From: Rhodobacteraceae bacterium IMCC1909
GTDB lineage: Bacteria > Pseudomonadota > Alphaproteobacteria > Rhodobacterales > Rhodobacteraceae
Reading direction: 5' to 3'
NCBI GenBank assembly: GCA_030704425.1
Contig: JAPDHM010000001.1
Location: forward strand, 186,001 to 250,000
DNA: 64,000 nt
Positions 45,057 through 54,129 of this stretch are shown one piece after another. The translations under genes and the position numbers were made by a program. How positions within the stretch are numbered: position 1 is the stretch's first letter; every line of letters starts with the position of its first letter. The notes beneath the pieces are model-generated. The model was not told the DNA's origin. It did no database searches and saw nothing but the letters and a program-made list of their open reading frames with translations.

Positions 45057-46496
45057 ATGACAGTCGACACAAGCAATCTAGGTAAGTTTTACATCGCCGG
45101 GCAGTGGGTGGCGGCGAGATCACAGGCCAATATGCCTGTTTTAAACCCCGCCAATGAGCGCCAGATCGGCATTGTACCATTGGGGGATGCGGCAGATGTG
45201 GACGCGGCGGTTGCGGCGGCGGTGTCGGCCTTTCCGGCCTATAGCCAGACGCGCAAATCTGAACGGGTGGCTTTTCTTCAAAGCTTGATGAAGGTTACCC
45301 AGAGCAGGTTTGAAGATCTGGCGCAGGCGATGCGCATGGAGATGGGTGCGCCGATCACCATGGCCCGCGAGGCGCAAGCCGATGCCGCCATCGGTCATTT
45401 ACAGGGTTTCATGGATGCATTGGCCGAGTTGGAGGAACGGGAGACTTTGAGCAATGGGGACATTCTTTTACGCGAGCCGATTGGGGTGTGCGGATTAATC
45501 ACCCCTTGGAATTGGCCGATGAACCAAATTGCATTGAAGGTCATCCCGGCCTTGGCGACGGGCTGTTGCTGCGTTTTGAAACCCTCTGAACATACGCCGA
45601 TCTCTGCGATGATATACGCTGAAATTATAGATGCTGCGGGCTTTCCACCGGGTGTGTTCAATTTGGTCCAGGGCGATGGCCCAACGGTGGGCGCGGCCCT
45701 GTCGCGCCACAAGGATGTGCAGATGATGTCTTTTACAGGTTCCACCCGTGCCGGGACGGCTGTGACCCGTGATGCGGCAGAAACTGTCAAGCGGGTGACC
45801 TTGGAACTTGGTGGCAAATCGCCCAATCTGGTGTTCGCAGATTGTGACCTTGAGGAACGCGTGAGTGCCTCGGTCGCCGAATGCATTTATAATACGGGGC
45901 AATCTTGCGATGCGCCAACCCGGCTATTGGTCGAGCGCAGCTGCTATGAGGCTGTGCTTGAGATTGCCAAACGCGCGGCAGAGGCCACCGAGGTCGGAGA
46001 TCCGGCGCAGGAGGGCGCGCATATTGGCCCGCTGTTTGACCGTATTCAATTTGATCGGGTGCAAGCCATGATTAAAGTGGGGCTTGCGGAGGGCGCGCGC
46101 CTCTTGGCTGGTGGCTTGGGACGTCCTGCGGGGATTGATGCCGGCTGGTTTGTGAAGCCCACTATATTTTGTGATGTGTCAAATGATATGCGGATTGCGC
46201 AGGAGGAAATCTTTGGTCCTGTCTTGGTCATCATTCCCTTCAAGGATGAGGCTGAGGCGATTGAAATCGCCAATGACACGCCCTTTGGGCTGGCGGCCTA
46301 CCTGCAAACTGGCGATCCGGCGCGTGCGGAACGTGTCGCGGCCCGCCTCAGGGCTGGTGCAATCCACATCAATGGTGGGGGCTTCAATTATGGCTCGCCT
46401 TTTGGGGGGTATAAACAATCAGGAAATGGCCGCGAAGGTGGTATGATGGGATTGGAAGATTACCTTGAAACTAAAACGCTGCACGGATTAGGCTAG
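45057..46496 (+). CDS. NAD(P)-dependent aldehyde dehydrogenase
   Basis: 479-residue aldehyde dehydrogenase superfamily member. Motifs: GVCGLITPWNWPMNQIALKV, VTLELGGKSPNLVFADCD with the general-base glutamate, catalytic cysteine in NTGQSCDAPTRLLVE (near residue 284), and the C-terminal GSPFGGYKQSGNGREGG. Similar to succinate- or aryl-aldehyde enzymes, but the substrate is open. It follows the CoA transferase and precedes the SELENBP1-like gene (86-bp gap), all on the plus strand. Confidence 0.88.
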   Translation: MTVDTSNLGKFYIAGQWVAARSQANMPVLNPANERQIGIVPLGDAADVDAAVAAAVSAFPAYSQTRKSERVAFLQSLMKVTQSRFEDLAQAMRMEMGAPITMAREAQADAAIGHLQGFMDALAELEERETLSNGDILLREPIGVCGLITPWNWPMNQIALKVIPALATGCCCVLKPSEHTPISAMIYAEIIDAAGFPPGVFNLVQGDGPTVGAALSRHKDVQMMSFTGSTRAGTAVTRDAAETVKRVTLELGGKSPNLVFADCDLEERVSASVAECIYNTGQSCDAPTRLLVERSCYEAVLEIAKRAAEATEVGDPAQEGAHIGPLFDRIQFDRVQAMIKVGLAEGARLLAGGLGRPAGIDAGWFVKPTIFCDVSNDMRIAQEEIFGPVLVIIPFKDEAEAIEIANDTPFGLAAYLQTGDPARAERVAARLRAGAIHINGGGFNYGSPFGGYKQSGNGREGGMMGLEDYLETKTLHGLG

Positions 46497-46582
46497 AGGT
46501 GAGGCAGAAAGAGTTCCCAAGAGACCTGCCGTGGACGTGATAGGGTGGTGAGACTTGTGATCTTTAAAAGGGAGCGGTGAAA

Positions 46583-47935
46583 ATGAAGGACTGTTGTGGA
46601 CCGGGCTACGCAAGCCCGCAGGAGGCGATCAAGGCGCCGCGTGAAAAGCTGCTCTATACTATTGCGATTTACACCGGCACGGGCATTCAAAAACCCGATT
46701 ATTTGGCAACGGTGGATGTTGATCCCGACAGTCCGACCTATTCGCAGGTGATCCACCGCTTGGAGATGCCCGGCATCGGCGATGAGTTGCACCATATGGG
46801 GTGGAACGCCTGCTCGTCCTGTTTCGACGATGGCTCAATGTCCCGTAAGTATTTGCTGCTGCCTGGGGTGCGCTCGAACAACATCCATGTGGTCGACACG
46901 GCCAGTGACCCGCGCGCGCCGCGTCTTCACAAGGTGATTGACGGGTCGGAGATCAAGTCAAAAACCAATCTGTCGGGACCGCATACGGTGCATTGTTTAG
47001 GCTCCGAAATCATTATTTCCATGTTGGGCGATGCCAAAGGGGAAGCGCCAGGCGGTTATCTCCATCTGAACAAAGGTTTTGACATCGTCGGGCGGTGGGA
47101 GAATTCCATGGGCGATATAAAGTTCGGATATGATTTTTGGTATCAACCACGCCACAATGTGATGGTCTCTTCCGAATGGGCCGCCCCCAATACTTTTATG
47201 CCGGGGTTTGATTTAGAAGAAGTCGGGCATTTGAAATATGGCCGCGAAATCCATTTTTGGGATTTTGAGAAGAAAGTCCCGATTGAGACGATGTATCTTG
47301 GCGAGGATGGATTGTTGCCCTTGGAGGTGAAATTCCACCATGATCCCGATAGCACCCATGGGTTTTGTGGGGCGGCGCTCAGCTCAAATGTGATTCATTG
47401 GTGGCGCGATGAGGCTGGAAAATGGCAATGGGAAAAGATCATTGATGTGGCCAATGAACCGCATCCTGAATGGCCCATCCCGTTGCCGGGGGTAATGTCT
47501 GCTATTTTAATCTCGATGGATGACAAATATTTATACCTCAATAATTGGTTGCATGGGGATATGCGTCAATATGACATCTCAGATCCGCACAACCCGGTTT
47601 TGACGGGACAGGTCTGGATGGGCGGCTTATTGAGCAAGGCGCCGGAGGTGAATGGGGTGAAAATGGCTGGCGGACCGCAGATGTTCCAATTGTCTCTCGA
47701 CGGCCGACGTCTCTATGTCACCACCAGCCTGTTCAGCACTTGGGACAATCAATTTTATCCTGAAATTCGCGAGCAGGGTGGTGTGATGGTGCAGATTGAT
47801 TGCGATCCTGAAAATGGCGGAATGGTGTTAAATAAGGATTTTATTGTCGACTTTGGACAGGAGCCCAATGGTCCCTCCCGTTGCCATGAAGCGCGCTATC
47901 CGGGCGGCGATTGCACGAGTGATATTTGGCTGTGA
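46583..47935 (+). CDS. mtoX: SELENBP1-like methanethiol oxidase (selenium-binding protein family)
   Basis: 450 residues, closely patterned on human SELENBP1: N-terminal CCGPGYASPQEAIKAPRE, DELHHMGWNACSSCFDDGS with the CSSC pair at 77-80, PHTVHCLGSEIIISMLGD, FWYQPRHNVMVSSEWAAPN, NWLHGDMRQYDISDPHNP and the C-terminus RYPGGDCTSDIWL. Members are copper-dependent enzymes that oxidise methanethiol, a DMSP breakdown product, to formaldehyde, sulfide and peroxide. No signal peptide is present, unlike the secreted Hyphomicrobium enzyme. ATG 46583 has GGGAG 8 nt upstream; the in-frame GTG 46577 is less likely. The stop overlaps the ferredoxin start (GTGA). Confidence 0.88.
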   Translation: MKDCCGPGYASPQEAIKAPREKLLYTIAIYTGTGIQKPDYLATVDVDPDSPTYSQVIHRLEMPGIGDELHHMGWNACSSCFDDGSMSRKYLLLPGVRSNNIHVVDTASDPRAPRLHKVIDGSEIKSKTNLSGPHTVHCLGSEIIISMLGDAKGEAPGGYLHLNKGFDIVGRWENSMGDIKFGYDFWYQPRHNVMVSSEWAAPNTFMPGFDLEEVGHLKYGREIHFWDFEKKVPIETMYLGEDGLLPLEVKFHHDPDSTHGFCGAALSSNVIHWWRDEAGKWQWEKIIDVANEPHPEWPIPLPGVMSAILISMDDKYLYLNNWLHGDMRQYDISDPHNPVLTGQVWMGGLLSKAPEVNGVKMAGGPQMFQLSLDGRRLYVTTSLFSTWDNQFYPEIREQGGVMVQIDCDPENGGMVLNKDFIVDFGQEPNGPSRCHEARYPGGDCTSDIWL

Positions 47936-48288
47936 TAGTGACCTTATCAAACCGAGATGGGGCGCAATATAAGGTGGACTCCCGCCGTCCCCTCTTGGAC
48001 AGCCTGCGCGATCAGGGGGTAGATTTGCCTTATGGCTGCAAATATGGCGGCTGCATCACCTGCGCGGCAAAGTTGATCGCAGGAGAGGTTGACCAGCGCC
48101 GGCAAGTGGCGCTGAACAATCGGCAAATTAATCAAGGTTACGTGATCTTATGTGTCGCACGCCCCATGTCTGACATCACGCTCGAAATTGGGGTAGAAAG
48201 CCATGACCGCCTCTATCGCAACCCATTTCTGGACCCGTTGCAATCCCACGAACTCAAGGCTGATATTGCCGTGCCAAAGGAGGTCTGA
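47932..48288 (+). CDS. Plant-type [2Fe-2S] ferredoxin
   Basis: 118 residues. The cluster cysteines are C36, C41, C44 and C74, spaced C-x4-C-x2-C-x29-C, in YGCKYGGCITCAAKL and VILCVA. The N-terminal half is the usual beta-grasp fold. The GTG start overlaps the mtoX stop by 4 bp, so the two proteins are probably made together, and this ferredoxin may carry electrons for a pathway step. A C-terminal extension of about 35 residues follows the domain. Confidence 0.88.
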   Translation: MIVTLSNRDGAQYKVDSRRPLLDSLRDQGVDLPYGCKYGGCITCAAKLIAGEVDQRRQVALNNRQINQGYVILCVARPMSDITLEIGVESHDRLYRNPFLDPLQSHELKADIAVPKEV

Positions 48289-48290
48289 CC

Positions 48291-48740
48291 ATGGACCATA
48301 CTCAACCCTATTCAGATGCCTATTTGCAGGGGATTCTAAAATCGGTCAAAACCATCGCGATGGTTGGCGCAAGTCCCGATAAAACCAAATTTAGCTATGG
48401 GGTTTTGCGGGTACTCAGTGAAACCGGCTACGACATGATCCCGGTCAATCCGCGCCCGGGCCTTGAGGACATCCGAGGCTTGAAAATCTACCCGAGCCTT
48501 GCGGCCATAGATCGTCCTGTGGATATGGTCGAAGTGTTTCGCCGTCCCGAAGATCTTATGGGTGTCACAAAAGAGGCAATCGCGATCGGCGCAAAGGTGC
48601 TTTGGGGGCAAATCGGCGTGGTAGATCACGCGGCGGCCCAGCTGGCAGAAGAGGCTGGGATGCAAGTTGTCATGGATAAATGCCCGAAAATCGAGCTGTT
48701 CCGGCCATTTTGGAAACCGAAATTACACCTGACGATCTAA
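48291..48740 (+). CDS. CoA-binding domain protein (YccU-like)
   Basis: 149-residue Rossmann-fold protein: IAMVGASPDKTKFSYGVLRVLSETGYDMIPVNP, VDMVEVFRRPED and a C-terminal VVMDKCPKIE with the conserved cysteine. Such proteins bind CoA or its thioesters and are related to the CoA-binding part of succinyl-CoA synthetase, but have no known reaction of their own. Two bases after the ferredoxin gene, so the unit is mtoX-ferredoxin-CoA-binding protein. Followed by the minus-strand tRNA-Gln. Confidence 0.82.
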   Translation: MDHTQPYSDAYLQGILKSVKTIAMVGASPDKTKFSYGVLRVLSETGYDMIPVNPRPGLEDIRGLKIYPSLAAIDRPVDMVEVFRRPEDLMGVTKEAIAIGAKVLWGQIGVVDHAAAQLAEEAGMQVVMDKCPKIELFRPFWKPKLHLTI

Positions 48741-48750
48741 GAAATAGAGC

Positions 48751-48825
48751 TGGCTGGGTCGGCAGGACTCGAACCTGCACTCTACTGTACCAAAAACAGG
48801 TGCATTACCATTATGCTACGACCCA
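48751..48825 (-). tRNA. tRNA-Gln (anticodon TTG)
   Basis: Reverse strand folds as a cloverleaf of 75 nt including an encoded CCA: acceptor TGGGTCG/CGACCCA, D-arm GCAT-AATGGTA-ATGC, anticodon arm CCTGT-TTTTGGT-ACAGT with anticodon TTG, T-arm GCAGG-TTCGAGT-CCTGC, discriminator G. The first anticodon-stem pair (27-43) is a C/U mismatch. The 5' end is at 48825 and CCA is at 48753-48751. Confidence 0.93.
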
Positions 48826-48942
48826 TCAGCGAGGCAGTGGATACGCCGGAAGCGCGGACGTTTCAAGTCCTGAAATCGCAAAAATTGCGCGAAGGGCTAT
48901 TGTTGTTGATTTTTCATAGATGGCTTTAAAATATCTCCAGGG

Positions 48943-50584
48943 TCAGACTTGTTCGCGCAGGATGGACGCGGTGAGTGACATAATTAAGTAAACACCTCCG
49001 AAAATAAGAAAAGACAATAAGGTGTTTTCAAACTTGCGCGGATAAGAGGGATCCTCAGGCTTCACAGGGGCGACAGAGGTGGCCAAATACCGGGCTTGCC
49101 GGTCCGCAGCCACGCGGGCGGCCTCAACACTTTGTACCGCAGCTTGCACCATCATTTCGCGGGTTTGATAATCTGCTCCTGCGATGATCATCCGTGCGTT
49201 TTCACTGGCCATCGAATCTGCGCCACCGGTGGTTTGCGTCAATTCGGCTTGCTTGGCTTCAATAAGATCTTTGTTGGTTCGAATGGAGGTCTTCAAAGCA
49301 TTGACCTTTGAGGTGTTTGGCCGGGTATTCTCCATATGGATGACCAAAGATTTCTCCATCTGATCAACCTCTTGTTCCAGACTCATGATTTTCTGCTGTA
49401 TAGAGGCAACGGCGGTTTTTGAATCAATCACCGATAACTCTTGCTGCAAAGTGACCAGGCGATCCAGTGCTTCATTGTGGGCGATCTGGGCATCCTCAAA
49501 ACTTTCAATGGCGCCTTTCATTTGGTCATCGCGCAGGCGTTGTGTGATATTGCTTACGCGTTCTTCAGCATAGCCAATGGCGCATTGGAAAATTCGACGC
49601 TGGCATCAGGCGAGGCCGCAATTACCTCCATATCCACCAAACCTTTGGTCGGATCATAGCCGATTTTCACCGATTTTTTGACAACTTTAAAGGCTTCCTC
49701 ATTAGAGGCATCCGCTTTAAGGCGGGCCAAAGAGTCAATGGTGGGGTCACTGTAATGGGCAATAAAATCGTGATCTTCATCCAAGCGGATCATCGCTTCA
49801 ATTGAGGTGAGATAGCTTAGCACGGAGCTGCCATCACTCAAACTGGATCCCCCCGTGCCAGAGATCATTCCCATCAATCCGCCCCCGCCTGAGGATTGCT
49901 CGCTATTTTTTTGGATCAAAAAAGCAGATTTTGTCGAATACATCGGCGAGGCAACCGTATAAAAATAACAGCCCGCCAGAAGTGTCGGCAGACCGACAAA
50001 AAGGCCAAGCGCAGGCTCAGCAGGGCCAATTTCTTCTGGCGCCGCCGGATGATCGACTGTTGAATGCGCGCCACCTCACGCGCACGGCGCAGAGCAGGGT
50101 CATCCTCAGGAATCAGCGCGGGCAAGTTGTCTGATGCGTCGCGGCGTTGGGGCAATTGTGGCCGACTGGCCCGGCCAGGTTTGGTCATAGGTGGAGGGCT
50201 GCCATCGCTTTTTGGCGCCAGCTCCAGCAGGTTGGACCGCTGGAACGGGTCAATCCCGGCTTGGCGTAAAAGGCGCACGGCGTCAAAATCAGATGTGGCA
50301 GGCAGATCATGGCGCTGTGCGGTGCGTCGCGCCATGCGCAATTGACGGCTGGTCAGCTCCTCCTTGCGAATTTCGTCAATATCGATGCTGCCGATCGGAG
50401 CCTTGAGTGGTTGAGCAACTTGGTCGTCTAAGCTGGAAAAATTTGTTGCAGGTTGTTGGGGCGCGGGTGCGACGGCCTTCGCGAGCTCGGGATTCCCCTC
50501 GGTCACTCTAAGCGAGGCATCGACCGCTTCCAAAACATCTGGGCGCGGAACACGGAATTTTTTAGCTCTGAGTTTCGAAGTCAT
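48943..50584 (-). pseudogene. kpsE: Capsule polysaccharide export inner-membrane protein (KpsE/CtrB-like), broken by two frameshifts
   Basis: Three frames in order give one protein of about 545 residues: a charged N-terminal cytosolic region (start ATG 50584), a membrane segment with FVGLPTLLAGCYFYTVASPM, a periplasmic region rich in coiled coil (QQKIMSLEQEVDQMEKSLVIHMEN), and a C-terminal membrane anchor (LSFLIFGGVYLIMSLTAS). The first break lies in an A5 tract at 49998-50002 (T5 on the coding strand; six T would restore the frame), the second near 49578-49583. KpsE/CtrB proteins couple the capsule ABC exporter to the outer-membrane channel. Sequencing error in the homopolymer is a possible explanation for the first break. 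Overlaps kpsT by 23 bp. Confidence 0.75.
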
Positions 50585-51221
50585 AGACCTGTTTCGCCTC
50601 TTCCAAAGTGTCAAACTGGATAAATTGCCCATCGCGTAAAACGGCGGCTTGGGTTGCGAATTGTTCTAAGGTTTCTGGCTGGTGACTGATGATCACAGTG
50701 GTCGTGCGATCGATCCGTTCCTGCAAAAAATCACCCGCTTTTTTGTTGAATTCAACATCTGTCGAATTGGGCATTCCCTCATCGATCAAATACATGTCAA
50801 ACTCCAAAGCCAGCATGAGGGCGAAGTTGAATCGGGCATTCATACCAGAGGAATAGGTCGCCATAGGCATGTCGAAATACTCATCAATATCCACCAGCCA
50901 GCGACAGAAGGCCTCAATATAATCGGGGTCGAGGCTGTAGAGCCGTGCGATATAGCGGGCATTTTCCTTTGCCGTATGGCGCGGCGATGTTCCGCCCATG
51001 AAGTCGAGAGGAAAGGAGATATTGCAGCCCCGAATAATGCGCCCTTCGTCAGGCTTTTCCAGCCCCGCCATCATATTGATCAACGTGGTTTTTCCAGTGC
51101 CGTTCGGGGCTAAAATTCCTAAGGATGTGCCCAATTCCACACGGAAAGACGCATTGTCCAAAATGACTTTGCGTTGGGTTCCAGTCCAAAAAGATTTGCT
51201 TACAATAGAGAATTCGAGCAT
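50562..51221 (-). CDS. kpsT: Capsule export ABC transporter ATP-binding protein, KpsT-like
   Basis: 219-residue ABC ATPase for export of capsular polysaccharide. Walker A APNGTGKTT at about 38-46, ABC signature YSSGMNARF at 123-131 (the YSSGM form is typical of capsule exporters), Walker B FDMYLIDE at 141-148, and switch His ISHQPETLEQ. The permease gene kpsM, and the capsule genes kpsC/S/D, are not adjacent, so it is an orphan with a broken partner (kpsE). Upstream, 170 bp before nhaA's end, no promoter was recognised. Confidence 0.88.
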   Translation of the reverse strand: MLEFSIVSKSFWTGTQRKVILDNASFRVELGTSLGILAPNGTGKTTLINMMAGLEKPDEGRIIRGCNISFPLDFMGGTSPRHTAKENARYIARLYSLDPDYIEAFCRWLVDIDEYFDMPMATYSSGMNARFNFALMLALEFDMYLIDEGMPNSTDVEFNKKAGDFLQERIDRTTTVIISHQPETLEQFATQAAVLRDGQFIQFDTLEEAKQVYDFETQS

Positions 51222-51339
51222 CCGCTCTGTCCAATTTTTTCGTGAAATTAACGTAGCTCAATCAATTTAAGAAGGAATCAATATGTTTTCTTAAGAGTAT
51301 ATCAGGTGAATTGATAAACATAACGTCTTTTGTCGCAGA

Positions 51340-51375
51340 CGCCCCAAAGCTGCTAAATTGGCTTTGGGACGCCCG
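51340..51375 (-). terminator. Candidate terminator after nhaA
   Basis: GACGCCCCAAAG at 51340-51351 and CTTTGGGACGCC at 51364-51375 form a stem with a 7-bp perfect core (CCCAAAG/CTTTGGG) and weaker flanks, loop 12 nt. It lies just after the nhaA stop on the minus strand, but no T-run follows. Confidence 0.5.
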
Positions 51376-51391
51376 GCTATCTTAGTCGCGC

Positions 51392-52690
51392 CTATAGGTC
51401 TTTGCGCTCAACTTTTGTCAATTTACCGACCACCAGCGAAATGCCAGCTGCTGCAAAAGAGAACAGCGCGCCCATTTTCGCGGCGTCCTGTACGGGTCCG
51501 GATTCGAAGGCCACAACCGCTATGAACAGTGCCACGGTGAAGCCGATGGCCGCGATACAGCCGATGACAAACAGATCGATGATCCGCATTCCATCGGGCA
51601 GACCCAGACGGAACACCCGCGCACCCAGCCAACCAAAGAGCAATACACCGAAGGGTTTTCCAATCAATAGACCGGCCAAAACCAGCCATGTAGCTGCTCC
51701 CATAGCGCCAAATTCAACACCGGCATTCAGCAGCCCGAAAAAGAACAGCACCACTTCAACCGGGTGTTTCAGCAGATGTTCGCAGTGGTTTAAAAGGTCT
51801 GTCAGGTATTGTTCTGCTTCGGAGAAAATACCGAAGGCGCGGTCTGCATGAGGGATAGCCGGAACGATGGGCAAGAGGCCAAGAGAGGGATGCAAGCCTG
51901 CGCGCATAAAGCCATACCAAGACAGGCCAGCTGCCAATAGATAGGGCCAAAAACTGAGCGTGTTGCGCACCCAGGTCGAGGTGGGCCGCAGTTGCTTGCC
52001 CGTATCTAAACGGCGCGGCAATACGTTAAACAGGAGATAAACCGCCACAGCCGCGCCAACCGAAAGCATGAGCCAGATTGGAGCCAGATCTCCTTGCGGA
52101 TAAAATACGGCCAAAATTATCAGCCCAGCGGCATCATCAGCGATGGCCAGAAGGAGCAAAAAGCGCACCGCCGGGTGTCCCGCACCAAAGACCAACCGCC
52201 CCACCAAGTAGGAAAAAGCGATGTCTGTTGCTGTTGGGATGGCCCAGCCATTGGCCACGGCTTCATAGGTATCTGATCCCATAAAGGCAGCCAACACGAG
52301 GTAGACTGAGACGGGCCCCAACATGCCGCCTAACGTGGCGAAGAGGGGTGTTGCCGCTTTTTTCCCGCGCAAAGAGCCATTCTTTAGGATGACAGCTTCC
52401 CAAACTTCCTTTGCGGCAATGGCAAAAAAGAACGCCATGAGCATATCATTCACCAGATAGTGCAAGCTCAAAACTTTGAGACTGCCAGCGCCGCCAAATT
52501 CTGCATAGCCTGTGCCAAAGCTCTTGGCCCAATAGCTATAGTTTAGGCCTACATGATCATTGAACCAAAGTGGAAACTCTACAAAATGATGATAGCTGCT
52601 TGGATTTATATTTGCCCAAATCAACGCGATGAGAGCTCCAGAAATTAATAAGATTGAATAGTTTGCGATAAAATTCCAGACACGGTACAT
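51392..52690 (-). CDS. nhaA: Na+/H+ antiporter NhaA
   Basis: 432-residue inner-membrane exchanger with about eleven to twelve helices. The ion-binding pair is seen in LLLAIADDAAGLIILAVF, and other family blocks include VFYPQGD and HPSLGLLPIVPAIPHADRAFG. Sodium export fits a marine bacterium. ATG 52690 chosen; a GTG at 52705 would add five residues. Near-divergent from the uracil-DNA glycosylase gene. Confidence 0.93.
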   Translation of the reverse strand: MYRVWNFIANYSILLISGALIALIWANINPSSYHHFVEFPLWFNDHVGLNYSYWAKSFGTGYAEFGGAGSLKVLSLHYLVNDMLMAFFFAIAAKEVWEAVILKNGSLRGKKAATPLFATLGGMLGPVSVYLVLAAFMGSDTYEAVANGWAIPTATDIAFSYLVGRLVFGAGHPAVRFLLLLAIADDAAGLIILAVFYPQGDLAPIWLMLSVGAAVAVYLLFNVLPRRLDTGKQLRPTSTWVRNTLSFWPYLLAAGLSWYGFMRAGLHPSLGLLPIVPAIPHADRAFGIFSEAEQYLTDLLNHCEHLLKHPVEVVLFFFGLLNAGVEFGAMGAATWLVLAGLLIGKPFGVLLFGWLGARVFRLGLPDGMRIIDLFVIGCIAAIGFTVALFIAVVAFESGPVQDAAKMGALFSFAAAGISLVVGKLTKVERKDL

Positions 52691-52736
52691 TAATGAGCGC
52701 CCCACTGATTGCGTGTGATTGGAGATAGTTTACCCG

Positions 52737-53357
52737 ATGCGGGCCAGCAACTACAATGGAGAAATTTTTTCGCAAATTGCGCAGTGCCGCCTGTGTGAAA
52801 CTCGGTTTTCCCAAGGGGTTTTGGCGCATAAGCCTCGGCCTGTGGTCTGGGCGGCGACAGGGGCGAAAATATTGATCGCCGGCCAAGCGCCTGGGCTGCG
52901 GGTTCATCAGTCCGGTCGACCATTCGATGACCGCTCGGGTCAGCGCTTGCGTCAGTGGATGGGTCTGAGTGACGCGGAGTTTTATGATCAAAACCTCTGC
53001 GCCATCCTGCCCATGGCGTTTTGTTTTCCGGGCTACAATGCCGCCGGTCACGACCTTGCGCCGCCGGCCATCTGCGCAAAAACGTGGCGTGAATTGGCTT
53101 TGAAGGCACTGCCGCAAATTTCCCTGACCTTGCTGATCGGCAGCTATGCGCAGGCCTGGTATTTGCGCGACGGGCTGCGGGTAAATGACCGTTTGCGCAA
53201 TTGGCGCGCCTATGGTGAGCACAGCTTTGTGTTGCCGCATCCCTCATGGCGTAATACTGCATGGATCAAACGTAACCCTTGGTTTGAAACTGAGCTCATT
53301 CCAGCGCTACAGGCGCGGATTGGCCAGATCAGAAAGATGGCCTATGACCCCGCTTGA
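52737..53357 (+). CDS. Uracil-DNA glycosylase family protein
   Basis: 206 residues. The motif GQAPGLRVHQSGRPFDD (motif I of the UDG superfamily) and LPHPSWRNTAW, with its histidine and serine, point to a family 4/5-like uracil-DNA glycosylase or a relative, which removes uracil from DNA. CRLCETRF near the start has the cysteine pair of cluster-binding members, though only two cysteines are obvious. ATG 52737 is used; a TTG at 52719 is an alternative. Overlaps the SseB-family gene by 14 bp. Confidence 0.83.
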   Translation: MRASNYNGEIFSQIAQCRLCETRFSQGVLAHKPRPVVWAATGAKILIAGQAPGLRVHQSGRPFDDRSGQRLRQWMGLSDAEFYDQNLCAILPMAFCFPGYNAAGHDLAPPAICAKTWRELALKALPQISLTLLIGSYAQAWYLRDGLRVNDRLRNWRAYGEHSFVLPHPSWRNTAWIKRNPWFETELIPALQARIGQIRKMAYDPA

Positions 53358-54120
53358 ACGCACGATTGTCATGCTCCAAACCGCGCCGGAAGATCCTGTG
53401 CGCTTTTCCGCGGTGCTGGAACGCCTCTTTGATGCAGAGGTGTTTTTGGCGCTCGAGGCCGAAGCATCCGATGAAAATGTAACACCCAAAACCGTCGAAC
53501 GGGACGGGCAAAGCTATGTCGCGATCTTCGATACGGAATTGCGTCTGGCTGAGGCGGTGGGTGGCTCTGCCGATTACCTTTCAGTGTCCGGCCGGGCATT
53601 GGTGCAAATGTTGGTAGGGCAGGACAGCGGTATAGCGCTCAATCCTGGGTCTTCGGCTATTGGTTATGTGTTCGAACGCGACACGCTCGATTGGCTGGCG
53701 CGTTCTTTGGATGAACGGCCCGATGAAATGGCCCAGCAGATTGCCGAAATCGGTCCGCCGCCTGCACTGCCGCCCAAGGCGCTTGAGGCGCTTTCGGTCA
53801 AACTTACTGCCGCCCAGGGCTTGGCGGAATTTGCCTGTTTGGTGCAAGCTCGCGATGGGGCTGGGGTGCAAAATCCCCTCATTTGCTTTGTAGGAGAATT
53901 TCCCGCAGCACAGGCTGACTTGGCGAAATTGATTCAAGAATACTTACAATTTTCCCAATTGGATGGCGCACCTTGGGATGTGTCTTATCTCTTGCCGGAT
54001 CATCCGATGGTCGCGCGCTTTGTTAAAACCGGCTTGCGCTTCGATTTGCCAATACCCGAAGCTGCGCCCGAACGCCCCGCGTCGGGCAGCACGCCTGGTC
54101 AACCACCAATCTTGCGATAA
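53344..54120 (+). CDS. SseB family protein
   Basis: 258 residues. The N-terminal half (about 15-125) resembles the SseB domain (DPVRFSAVLERLFDAEVFLAL and SVSGRALVQMLV, followed by GIALNPGSS), and the C-terminal half an SseB C-terminal-like domain; it ends in a Pro-rich tail. SseB was first described as an enhancer of serine sensitivity in E. coli; its role is not settled. Overlaps the uracil-DNA glycosylase stop and is convergent with ghrA (9-bp gap). Confidence 0.72.
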   Translation: MTPLERTIVMLQTAPEDPVRFSAVLERLFDAEVFLALEAEASDENVTPKTVERDGQSYVAIFDTELRLAEAVGGSADYLSVSGRALVQMLVGQDSGIALNPGSSAIGYVFERDTLDWLARSLDERPDEMAQQIAEIGPPPALPPKALEALSVKLTAAQGLAEFACLVQARDGAGVQNPLICFVGEFPAAQADLAKLIQEYLQFSQLDGAPWDVSYLLPDHPMVARFVKTGLRFDLPIPEAAPERPASGSTPGQPPILR

Positions 54121-54129
54121 TGAGACGGC

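Noticed and set aside
48751-48825. tRNA-Gln as an integration site for a mobile element
   Set aside because: No integrase, no duplicated 3' tRNA end was seen nearby, and the flanks are ordinary genes.
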